From contig JAMORN010000190.1 in NCBI GenBank assembly GCA_027063545.1, positions 1-5,240 on the forward strand: a stretch of DNA of 5,240 nt. The letters run 5' to 3'. Of this stretch, positions 1-5,240 are shown piece by piece. The notes beneath the pieces were generated by a model that was not told the origin of the DNA, did not search any database, and worked only from the letters and a program-made list of their open reading frames with translations. Numbering within the stretch: the stretch's first letter is position 1; each line of letters starts with the position of its first letter. The position numbers and the translations under genes were made by a program. Source of the DNA: a bacterium. GTDB taxonomy: Bacteria; JAMORN01.

Positions 1-568
1 CTTCTAGAATTCCAGGAGATATCATATTTATATTGTAATTAAACTCCATATAGAGCCTTGAAGCGATTTTTTTTATAAACAAAAGAAGATTATATTTAGC
101 CAGATGATAAAAAAATATTTCTTCATTTATCTTACTTTTATCGATATTTGAATATCCAAAAACAATAATACTTCCTCCATTATTGCTATTTAATAGATTA
201 TTATTTATAATTTCATTTAACATCTTATATATATAAAAGAAATTAGAATAGAATAAATAATTTATCTCTTCAAAGCTAACATTTAATATATTACTATGCT
301 TTAATATATTCCCTATAGTAAAAATAACTATATCAACATAACCTAGGTTATCTTTTATTTTTTTGATGAATTCTTTATAATTTTCAGAAAATATATCGAA
401 CTTTATAAAAAATAGTTTTTTACATTCTATATAGTTTTTATAAATTTCTCTAACATTTTTATTTTTATAAAATGTAGCTAAAATTTTTACATCATTTTCC
501 TTTAAATACTCTTTAACCAAAAAATTACCGATTTTTGAAGATCCACTTATTATTAATATATTTTTCAT
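1..568 (-). CDS. Short-chain dehydrogenase/reductase (SDR), partial at its C-terminus; possible pteridine reductase-like enzyme
   Basis: An open frame runs from an ATG at 568 to the window edge without a stop, giving 189 residues. Classical SDRs have about 240-260, so roughly 50-70 C-terminal residues lie outside. Seen in the protein: a hydrophobic first strand (KNILIIS), a Gly-rich cofactor turn SGSSKIG at residues 8-14, FTIGN at 83-87 where SDRs usually have NNAG, the catalytic pair Tyr154-xxx-Lys158 (YHLAK), and SPG at 184-186 after the active-site helix, where classical SDRs have PG. The Gly motif is one residue short of TGxxxGxG and lacks the middle Gly; FolM and PTR1 pteridine reductases also replace that Gly. 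The usual catalytic Ser is not clear; Tyr139 or Ser140 lies near its place. The start overlaps the folE stop as ATGA, implying translational coupling. From that context I infer a reductase acting on a pterin or dihydrofolate-type substrate with NAD(P)H. SDR membership is firm; the substrate is a guess. Confidence 0.85.
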   Translation of the reverse strand, partial: MKNILIISGSSKIGNFLVKEYLKENDVKILATFYKNKNVREIYKNYIECKKLFFIKFDIFSENYKEFIKKIKDNLGYVDIVIFTIGNILKHSNILNVSFEEINYLFYSNFFYIYKMLNEIINNNLLNSNNGGSIIVFGYSNIDKSKINEEIFFYHLAKYNLLLFIKKIASRLYMEFNYNINMISPGILE

Positions 569-1119
569 CTTTTTATCAACTCTAAAAATTCCATCCTGGT
601 TGATTGACTTGTTTGAAATATTCCCAACATAGCTGAAGTTTGCATAACAGAATTTTGTTTTTCTACCCCTCTCATCATCATACATAAATGTTGAGCTTCA
701 ATTACAACAGCAACTCCTAATGGATTTAGTATATCCCATATTGCCTTTGCTATTTGATGGGTAAGTCTTTCTTGAATTTGAAGTCTTCTGGCATACATAT
801 CAACTATTCTTGCTAATTTGGAAACACCAATAATTTTTTTATCTGGAATATAGCCAATATGAGCTTTACCAAAAAATGGTAACATATGATGTTCGCATAA
901 GGAATATAACTCAATATTTTTGAGGATAACCATGTCTTTGCTTTCAGCTTCAAAAATAGCGTTATTAACTATTTCATCAAGAGTTTGATTATAACCTTTT
1001 GTTAAAAATCTAAAAGCATTAGCACTTCTTTTAGGAGTTTTTACAAGGCCTTCTCTAGTAGGGTCTTCCCCAATTTCTTTTAATAACTCTAAAAATATTT
1101 GTTCTAGTTTATCACTCAT
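565..1119 (-). CDS. folE: GTP cyclohydrolase I
   Basis: This cytosolic enzyme converts GTP to 7,8-dihydroneopterin triphosphate plus formate, the first step of folate and other pterin synthesis, and also feeds queuosine synthesis. The 184-residue protein is full length for the compact bacterial form. It shows the family signatures: [14 protein letters not shown] near residues 18-31, the zinc-site segment CEHHMLPF starting at Cys75 with His78, the IGVSKLAR strand-helix at 97-104, QERLTHQIA at 116-124, and the third zinc ligand Cys146 in QHLCMMMRG. Cys75, His78 and Cys146 correspond to the E. coli zinc ligands Cys110, His113 and Cys181, so the type IA (FolE1, zinc) enzyme is expected to be active. 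The start is supported by AGGAG six bases upstream. It diverges from rpsT and overlaps the downstream reductase gene by four bases. Nothing looks broken. Confidence 0.98.
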   Translation of the reverse strand: MSDKLEQIFLELLKEIGEDPTREGLVKTPKRSANAFRFLTKGYNQTLDEIVNNAIFEAESKDMVILKNIELYSLCEHHMLPFFGKAHIGYIPDKKIIGVSKLARIVDMYARRLQIQERLTHQIAKAIWDILNPLGVAVVIEAQHLCMMMRGVEKQNSVMQTSAMLGIFQTSQSTRMEFLELIKR

Positions 1120-1125
1120 TTTTTT

Positions 1126-1130
1126 CTCCT
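1126..1130 (-). promoter_or_regulatory. Ribosome binding site of folE
   Basis: Read on the minus strand this is AGGAG, six bases before the folE ATG. It fixes the start at 1119. Confidence 0.85.
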
Positions 1131-1172
1131 TTTTTAATAAATTTTTTTAAATTAAAATTAAAAAATAATTTT

Positions 1173-1201
1173 TTGACTTATTGTTATCTAATTTTTATTT
1201 T
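1173..1201 (+). promoter_or_regulatory. Sigma-70-type promoter for rpsT
   Basis: TTGACT at 1173-1178 (5 of 6 bases of the -35 consensus) is followed after exactly 17 bases by TATTTT at 1196-1201 (4 of 6 of the -10 consensus). Transcription would start near 1208 and give a leader of about 40 bases before the rpsT start. The -35 box is the only good one in this gap on the plus strand. The candidate folE promoter overlaps it on the other strand. Confidence 0.55.
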
Positions 1202-1211
1202 TCTAAAACAA
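1185..1211 (-). promoter_or_regulatory. Weak candidate promoter for folE
   Basis: On the minus strand TTGTTT (1211-1206) is followed after 15 bases by TAGATA (1190-1185). Both boxes match the sigma-70 consensus only partly and the spacer is short. The region is so AT-rich that chance matches are common. Some promoter for the folE pair must lie in or near this divergent gap, but this exact placement is uncertain. Confidence 0.25.
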
Positions 1212-1239
1212 AATTTAACTAAAGAAAAATAAATAAAAC

Positions 1240-1246
1240 GGAGGAG
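1240..1246 (+). promoter_or_regulatory. Ribosome binding site of rpsT
   Basis: GGAGGAG is a near-perfect anti-16S match. Its GGAGG core ends six bases before the ATG at 1251. This strength suits a highly translated ribosomal protein and fixes the start. Confidence 0.9.
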
Positions 1247-1250
1247 ATAA

Positions 1251-1529
1251 ATGCCACATACTAAGTCAGCAAAAAAGAGATTAAGACAGCAGCAAAAGAG
1301 AAGATTAAGAAATAGAGCAGTAAAACATAGAGTAAAGACATTAGTAAAGAAAGCTAAAAAGTTATTAGATGAAGGAAAAATAGAAGAAGCAAAAATAGCA
1401 TTTAATGAAGCTTATTCTGCTATTGATAAAGCTGTAAAATATGGAGTTTTCCATAAAAATAAAGCTTCTAATTATAAATCTAAATTAGCAAATTACTTCA
1501 ATAAAAAACTTTCAAAAATAAATTCTTAG
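1251..1529 (+). CDS. rpsT: Small ribosomal subunit protein bS20
   Basis: S20 is a three-helix protein that binds 16S rRNA in the 30S body and helps early assembly. The 92-residue product starts PHTKSAKKRLRQ, the conserved S20 N-terminus. It continues with a very basic first helix (KRRLRNRAVKHRVKTLVKKAK), an acidic middle (EGKIEEAKIAFNEAY, with AIDKAVKYG after it) and the conserved turn GVFHKNKAS at about 65-73 before a Lys-rich C-terminal helix. Length is normal; the family is usually 85-95 residues. It has its own promoter and a strong ribosome binding site, and a hairpin terminator lies 44 bases past the stop, so it is probably transcribed alone. In E. coli S20 represses its own translation; nothing here shows that directly. 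Confidence 0.97.
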   Translation: MPHTKSAKKRLRQQQKRRLRNRAVKHRVKTLVKKAKKLLDEGKIEEAKIAFNEAYSAIDKAVKYGVFHKNKASNYKSKLANYFNKKLSKINS

Positions 1530-1572
1530 TATAATCTATATATTTAGATATTTTTTTCAAATTTTTAGATTA

Positions 1573-1608
1573 AAACTCCCTTCTTTTTTTAATAAAAGAA
1601 GGGGGTTT
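1573..1608 (+). terminator. Intrinsic terminator after rpsT
   Basis: AAACTCCCTTCTTTT (1573-1587) pairs with AAAAGAAGGGGGTTT (1594-1608). That makes a 15-bp stem with one T-G wobble (1577 with 1604) and a six-base loop, TTTAAT. The last stem bases are TTT; the tract beyond is T-rich but interrupted (GACTTTATTTATTT), so some read-through into lysA is possible. Confidence 0.8.
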
Positions 1609-1634
1609 GACTTTATTTATTTCAGAAAGAAAAT
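1607..1634 (+). promoter_or_regulatory. Candidate promoter for the lysA operon
   Basis: TTGACT at 1607-1612 repeats the same -35 box (and the next T) seen upstream of rpsT. After 16 bases GAAAAT (1629-1634) matches the -10 consensus at 4 of 6 positions. Transcription would start near 1641, about 20 bases before lysA. The -35 box uses the last two bases of the terminator stem. The -10 is poor, so read-through from rpsT could also supply lysA. Confidence 0.35.
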
Positions 1635-1650
1635 TATTTTTATCAAAAAA

Positions 1651-1657
1651 AAGGAGG
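1651..1657 (+). promoter_or_regulatory. Ribosome binding site of lysA
   Basis: AAGGAGG lies four bases before the ATG at 1662. It is a strong match with slightly short spacing, and it decides the start. Confidence 0.85.
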
Positions 1658-1661
1658 TTTT

Positions 1662-2912
1662 ATGTTAAATTCGTTTATTTATTATAAAGATGGAAATTTA
1701 TTTGTAGAGAATGTAAAAGTAGAAGATATTGTGAAAGAGTATGGGACACCTATTTATATATATTCAGCAAATTCATTTAAGAATAGATTTAATAATATAA
1801 AAGGAGTTTTACCTGCAGATGCTCTTATTGCTTATTCTATAAAATCTAATTCCAATGTAAATATTATTAAATTGTTAAAAGAAGAAGGTGCAGGAGCAGA
1901 TATAGTTTCTAGGGGTGAATTATATAGAGCTAAACTTGCAGGTATAGATGGAAGTAAAATTGTTTTTTCTGGAGTTGGAAAAAGTTATGATGATATAAAA
2001 GATGCTTTGGAATATGATATCTTAATGTTTAATATAGAATCTCTACCTGAGGCAGAATTAATTAATAAAATAGCTTCATCTATGAATAAAAAAGCTAGAG
2101 TTTCTATAAGAGTAAATCCTGATGTAGACGCAGATACCCATCACCATATAACAACTGGAAAGAAAGAAAACAAATTTGGAATAAGTTATGAAGATGCAGT
2201 TAATGTGTATAAATATATAAGAGATAATTTAAAGAATTTAGAAATAATAGGAATAGATACTCATATAGGTTCTTCTATTTTAAAGGTAAATCCTTATAAG
2301 GAAGCTATAGGAAAACTAGTTAATTTAATAGAAGATTTAAAAAAAGAGGGTATAAAGCTAGAATATTTTGATATAGGAGGTGGACTTGGAATAAGATATA
2401 GAGAAGAGGATAAAGATATAGATATGAAAGAATGGGGAAAAACAATAACAGATTTAGTGGGAACTTATAATTTAAAATTAATTGTGGAACCAGGACGTTA
2501 TATAAGTGGTAATTCTGGTATTTTTGTAAGTAAGGTTTTATATATGAAGAAAACTGCTCATAAAAATTTTATAATAGTAGATGGAGCTATGAATGATTTG
2601 GTTAGGCCTGCTTTTTATGATGCTTATCATAAAATAGATTATATTACTATAAAAGATAGAAAAAATATAATTGCAGATGTGGTAGGACCGATTTGTGAAA
2701 GTGGTGACTATTTTGCTAAGGAAAGAAATATAGGAGAGCCTGTAGATGATAATGAATATATTGTTATATTTTCTGCAGGTGCTTATGGTTATGTTATGAG
2801 TAGTAATTATAATTCCAGACCAAAATCTCCGGAGGTTTTGGTTGAAGGAGATAGTGTTAAATTAGTAAAAAGAAGAGAAACATTAGAGGATTTAATAAGA
2901 GATGAGTTATAA
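1662..2912 (+). CDS. lysA: Diaminopimelate decarboxylase
   Basis: This PLP-dependent fold-III (alanine racemase-like barrel) enzyme decarboxylates meso-2,6-diaminopimelate to L-lysine, the last step of the DAP pathway, in the cytosol. The 416-residue protein is full length. Seen in order: GTPIYIYS at 28-35, the PLP lysine Lys61 in AYSIKSN (usually YAxKAN), RGELYRA at 84-90, RVNPDVD at 150-156, KFGIS at 171-175, THIGS at 200-204, the phosphate-binding GGGLG at 239-243, EPGR at 276-279, VRPAFYDAYH at 314-323, CESGD at 345-349 and the C-terminal GAYGYVMSSNYN at 373-384. The RPAFYDAYH and CESGD segments favour DAP decarboxylase over ornithine/arginine or carboxynorspermidine relatives. The start follows a strong ribosome binding site. 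The last 11 bases overlap the next gene, implying coupling to the regulator. No other lysine gene is in view. Confidence 0.96.
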   Translation: MLNSFIYYKDGNLFVENVKVEDIVKEYGTPIYIYSANSFKNRFNNIKGVLPADALIAYSIKSNSNVNIIKLLKEEGAGADIVSRGELYRAKLAGIDGSKIVFSGVGKSYDDIKDALEYDILMFNIESLPEAELINKIASSMNKKARVSIRVNPDVDADTHHHITTGKKENKFGISYEDAVNVYKYIRDNLKNLEIIGIDTHIGSSILKVNPYKEAIGKLVNLIEDLKKEGIKLEYFDIGGGLGIRYREEDKDIDMKEWGKTITDLVGTYNLKLIVEPGRYISGNSGIFVSKVLYMKKTAHKNFIIVDGAMNDLVRPAFYDAYHKIDYITIKDRKNIIADVVGPICESGDYFAKERNIGEPVDDNEYIVIFSAGAYGYVMSSNYNSRPKSPEVLVEGDSVKLVKRRETLEDLIRDEL

Positions 2913-4446
2913 AATAGCAATTATAGATGATGAAGTTTCTATTTGTGAGATGTTAAAGTATTTTTTTGAGAAAAGAGGATATGAAGTAGATACATATAAT
3001 AGTGGAGTTGAGTTTTTAGATATTTTTAAAAAAGAGCCAAAAAAATATTCTCTTGTTATTTTGGATTTAATGTTGCCTAGAGAAAATGGATTAGATATTC
3101 TTCAGAAGATAAAACAAAAAAATCAAGATTTAAATGTAATTATAATAACAGCTTATGGAACGATTGAAAATGTAAAAGAGGCTTTAAAATTAGGAGCTTT
3201 TGATTTTATAGAAAAGCCGTTTGATATGGAGATATTTGCATCTGTTGTAGATAAAGCAATAATTAAAGAGGAAAAAAATAGGAATTATAAAAAGATAAAA
3301 AGAGATATAGAAGAAACTTTAACAGAAGAAGACATAGAAAGAAGTTTAATTATAGGTAAAAATGAAAAAATTTTAGAAGCCATAGAAACAGCTATTAAAG
3401 TAGCTAAATCTGATATAACTATATTAATAACTGGAGAGTCGGGGACAGGAAAAGAATTAATAGCTAATTTAATTTATAAAAATTCAAATAGAAAGGATAA
3501 ACCTTTTTTAAAGGTAAATTGTGCTGCTTTACCTGAAACTCTTCTTGAAAGTGAATTTTTTGGACATGTAAAGGGGGCTTTTACAGGAGCTATAAAAGAT
3601 AGAGAAGGATTGGTAAAAGTTGCCTATGGGGGTACATTATTTTTGGATGAGATTTCATCAACAAGTTTAAATTTTCAATCTAAACTTTTACGTTTTATCC
3701 AATATAAGGAATATTCTCCTGTAGGTGATAGTAATGTGTATACATCTGATGTTAGAATAATCGCAGCCACTAATGAAGACTTAAAACAACTGGTAAGAGA
3801 AGGTAGATTTAGAGAGGACTTATATTATAGGCTAAATGTTGTAAATATTTATTTACCTCCTTTAAGAGAGAGGCTTGATGATTTAGAAGATCTTGTAAAT
3901 TATTTTTTAAAAAAGTATGCTAAAAAATATAATAAAGAAGAGAAAATTATTTCAAAGGATGTATGGAAGATTTTATATTCTTATTACTGGCCAGGCAATA
4001 TAAGAGAGTTAGAAAACCTAATAGAAAGATTTTATATTATTTCTGATAAGGAAGTAAAGGCAGAAGATTTACCTATAGAAATACTAGAAAGTACGGGGGT
4101 TAGAAAATCCAATAAAAATTTAAAACTTCCAAGTTGGCAAGAAATAGAAAAGGCTTATATTTATTATGTATTATCATCAACAGGTTGGAATAAAAGTGAG
4201 GCATCAAGAATTTTGGGAATTGATCCTGCAACGTTATATAGAAAGTTAAGTAAATATAATTTTAACAAAGATGATATATCAAAAGAAGAATTTTTGTCAT
4301 TAAGAGCAAATTTACAATTTGTAGAAAAGGCAATATTGTTTTATTTTATTAAAGAGAAGCATTTAAATTTAACAGAGATATCTGAAATTATGGGGATAGA
4401 TATACACATATTAAAGGAGAAGTTAAAGGCTTATGAGATACTATAA
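2902..4446 (+). CDS. NtrC-family sigma-54-dependent response regulator with a duplicated C-terminal HTH
   Basis: A cytosolic two-component activator that, when phosphorylated, should oligomerise and use ATP to open sigma-54 promoters. The receiver (about 3-120) has acidic residues Asp9, Asp10 and Glu11, phospho-acceptor Asp55 in ILDLMLP, switch Thr83 and Lys105 in EKPFD. The AAA+ domain (about 148-385) has Walker A GESGTGKE at 178-185, an intact sigma-54-contacting GAFTGA at 225-230, Walker B GTLFLDE at 244-250, the arginine-rich GRFREDLYYRLN at 301-312 and sensor II WPGNIREL at 363-370. A Fis-type HTH follows at about 415-454, ending in LYRKLSKY. A further 60 residues include a second, diverged HTH copy at 474-513, which makes the protein 514 residues against the usual 440-480. 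The start overlaps lysA; only GAGG at 2886-2889, rather far upstream, could serve as a ribosome binding site, so translation probably relies on coupling. No kinase is seen in the window. The family is certain; the target genes are unknown. Confidence 0.95.
   Translation: MSYKIAIIDDEVSICEMLKYFFEKRGYEVDTYNSGVEFLDIFKKEPKKYSLVILDLMLPRENGLDILQKIKQKNQDLNVIIITAYGTIENVKEALKLGAFDFIEKPFDMEIFASVVDKAIIKEEKNRNYKKIKRDIEETLTEEDIERSLIIGKNEKILEAIETAIKVAKSDITILITGESGTGKELIANLIYKNSNRKDKPFLKVNCAALPETLLESEFFGHVKGAFTGAIKDREGLVKVAYGGTLFLDEISSTSLNFQSKLLRFIQYKEYSPVGDSNVYTSDVRIIAATNEDLKQLVREGRFREDLYYRLNVVNIYLPPLRERLDDLEDLVNYFLKKYAKKYNKEEKIISKDVWKILYSYYWPGNIRELENLIERFYIISDKEVKAEDLPIEILESTGVRKSNKNLKLPSWQEIEKAYIYYVLSSTGWNKSEASRILGIDPATLYRKLSKYNFNKDDISKEEFLSLRANLQFVEKAILFYFIKEKHLNLTEISEIMGIDIHILKEKLKAYEIL
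4144..4263 (+). other. Protein-level repeat, copy 1: canonical Fis-type HTH of the NtrC-like regulator
   Basis: Residues 415-454 (IEKAYIYYVL through LSKYNF) form the expected Fis-type DNA-binding unit of this family. The turn lies at EASRILGID and the recognition helix at PATLYRKLSKY, which keeps the basic Arg-Lys pair. It aligns without gaps to copy 2. Confidence 0.85.
4321..4440 (+). other. Protein-level repeat, copy 2: diverged second HTH at the end of the regulator
   Basis: Residues 474-513 (VEKAILFYFI through LKAYEI) align without gaps to 415-454, with 15 of 40 residues identical by my count. The shared positions include EKA, N489, E492, S494, GID at 498-500, the LxxKL of the recognition helix and Tyr511. 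The Arg of LYRKL has become Glu (LKEKL), and SRIL has become SEIM. The copy may bind DNA differently, or serve in dimerisation. A linker of 19 residues separates the copies. Confidence 0.75.
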
Positions 4447-5240
4447 TATATTAAAATATTTTATATTATTAACTATTTTTATCGGGGGTTATAGTATTTC
4501 TATTTATTCTACAGAGTTAACAGATCAGCTCTATTATATTACTAAACAGATAGATAAAGAAGCTAATAAATATTCAATACTAAAGTCTTATTTAAATAAA
4601 AGCTCATTATCAAAAGATGAAAGGAATATTATATTAAAAATAATAGGGGATACAGCTTTATATAAAAATAAGGATTATAATACCTTAGTTTTATTTTCGA
4701 TTCTAGCCAATAAAACCAAAAGTGATATTTTAGTAAATTACTATTTAGATAAAGCGTTTAGCAAAGCCAAAACTTTTGAAGAGAGACTATATATTTTTTT
4801 AAGAGCACTTCAGTTTGGTGCTGAAAATATTGAAAAGTATTATAATTATATTCAAGTTTATAGATTAACAAATGATTATAATAATGTTATTGGATTAGGC
4901 GATTTAATTTTTTTATTTTCAAATGATAATCAGATAGAAGAGAAATCTGAATATGTTATATCTTTGGATGAGTCTAGGCTTGGTTATATTATTTATAAGT
5001 TTATAACTGATATATTTAAAGTTAGGGTATCTAGTATAAAATCTGATTTAGTCGATATTTCTTATTTATTAAAAAATGATTTCTTAGCTTATTCTGTATT
5101 TGTTATTAATAGTGTTAATTTTATATTTTTTTATGTAAATTTACTTTTAATAGTATTATCGTTTATAATATTTTTTAAACATAGAAAAGAAATTTATCAT
5201 TCATTTCTTCACTATCTTCCTAGAAATGCTTCTATTGAAT
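4433..5240 (+). CDS. Unrecognised membrane protein with two membrane segments, partial at its C-terminus
   Basis: I do not recognise this family. The frame opens at ATG 4433, 14 bases inside the end of the regulator gene, and has no stop to the window edge (269 residues). An in-frame stop at 4424 and the absence of any other Met codon make this the likely start. AAAGG at 4425-4429 could help ribosomes bind, but coupling is more likely. Residues about 9-25 (YFILLTIFIGGYSISIY) form a membrane anchor or uncleaved signal. Residues 26-225 are hydrophilic, rich in Lys, Asn, Tyr and predicted helix; parts such as 72-92 and 101-130 hint at helical repeats but are no clear TPR. A second strong hydrophobic span lies at about 226-248, followed by the positive KHRKE, so the remainder is probably cytoplasmic. 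This topology, beside a response regulator without a kinase, would fit a sensor whose signalling domain lies past the edge, but that is inference only. Confidence 0.8.
   Translation, partial: MRYYNILKYFILLTIFIGGYSISIYSTELTDQLYYITKQIDKEANKYSILKSYLNKSSLSKDERNIILKIIGDTALYKNKDYNTLVLFSILANKTKSDILVNYYLDKAFSKAKTFEERLYIFLRALQFGAENIEKYYNYIQVYRLTNDYNNVIGLGDLIFLFSNDNQIEEKSEYVISLDESRLGYIIYKFITDIFKVRVSSIKSDLVDISYLLKNDFLAYSVFVINSVNFIFFYVNLLLIVLSFIIFFKHRKEIYHSFLHYLPRNASIE

Noticed and set aside
1-540. Long non-coding stretch left of folE.
   Set aside because: The minus strand is open throughout, and the protein shows an SDR fold with a YxxxK active site, so it is a partial gene.
1120-1250. Sigma-54 (-24/-12) promoter or operator in the divergent gap, as a target of the encoded NtrC-type regulator.
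   Set aside because: I found no GG-N10-GC pair like TGGCAC-N5-TTGC in the gap, and no convincing inverted repeat that could serve as an enhancer site. The rpsT-lysA gap shows none either.
1534-1549. Small hairpin ATCTA/TAGAT followed by a run of T, just after the rpsT stop, as a first terminator.
   Set aside because: The stem is only five bp with one G-C pair, too weak to terminate in such AT-rich sequence. The 15-bp hairpin downstream is far better.
4447-5240. Gene-free tail after the regulator.
   Set aside because: One plus-strand frame stays open for 269 codons from a coupled ATG, with a membrane-protein pattern and the same codon habits as its neighbours.
1-5240. Mobile element, CRISPR array, tRNA or riboswitch.
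   Set aside because: No regularly spaced direct repeats, terminal inverted repeats, transposase-like motifs or cloverleaf were seen by eye. The two gene-free gaps are about 130 bp each. The rpsT-lysA gap is filled by a terminator and a candidate promoter, leaving no room for a lysine riboswitch.

Overview
The window is an AT-rich bacterial stretch. Arg is mostly AGA, Ile is often ATA, and Shine-Dalgarno sites are strong and purine-rich. It encodes meso-diaminopimelate decarboxylase and an enhancer-binding regulator with an intact GAFTGA loop, so the host should use sigma-54 and the diaminopimelate route to lysine. I cannot assign the organism more closely from the sequence alone.

Layout. On the minus strand, folE (GTP cyclohydrolase I, 1119-565) is followed by a short-chain dehydrogenase/reductase gene that starts at 568 and runs off the left edge. 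The two overlap by the four bases ATGA, so they form a translationally coupled pair, probably for pterin or folate chemistry. A 131-bp divergent intergenic region (1120-1250) holds the folE ribosome binding site, a good sigma-70-type promoter for the plus strand and a weak candidate for the minus strand. On the plus strand, rpsT (ribosomal protein S20) ends in a 15-bp hairpin terminator. After it come lysA, an NtrC-type sigma-54 activator and a partial membrane-protein gene that runs off the right edge. lysA and the regulator overlap by 11 bp, and the regulator and the membrane protein by 14 bp, so the last three genes look like one tightly packed operon.

How the genes relate. folE and the reductase plausibly act in one pterin pathway. 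rpsT is a single housekeeping unit. In the lysA operon, the regulator is a complete receiver-AAA+-HTH protein with an unusual C-terminus: a second, diverged copy of the Fis-type HTH follows the normal one. No histidine kinase is seen. The downstream gene has one membrane segment at each end of a domain of about 200 residues and then enters the cytoplasm at the window edge. That is the topology of a sensor, but nothing visible proves it.

No tRNA, rRNA, CRISPR array, insertion sequence or phage gene is seen. Most of the window is ordinary core genome. The points worth following up are the duplicated HTH, the unrecognised membrane protein coupled to the regulator, and the divergent reductase beside folE.
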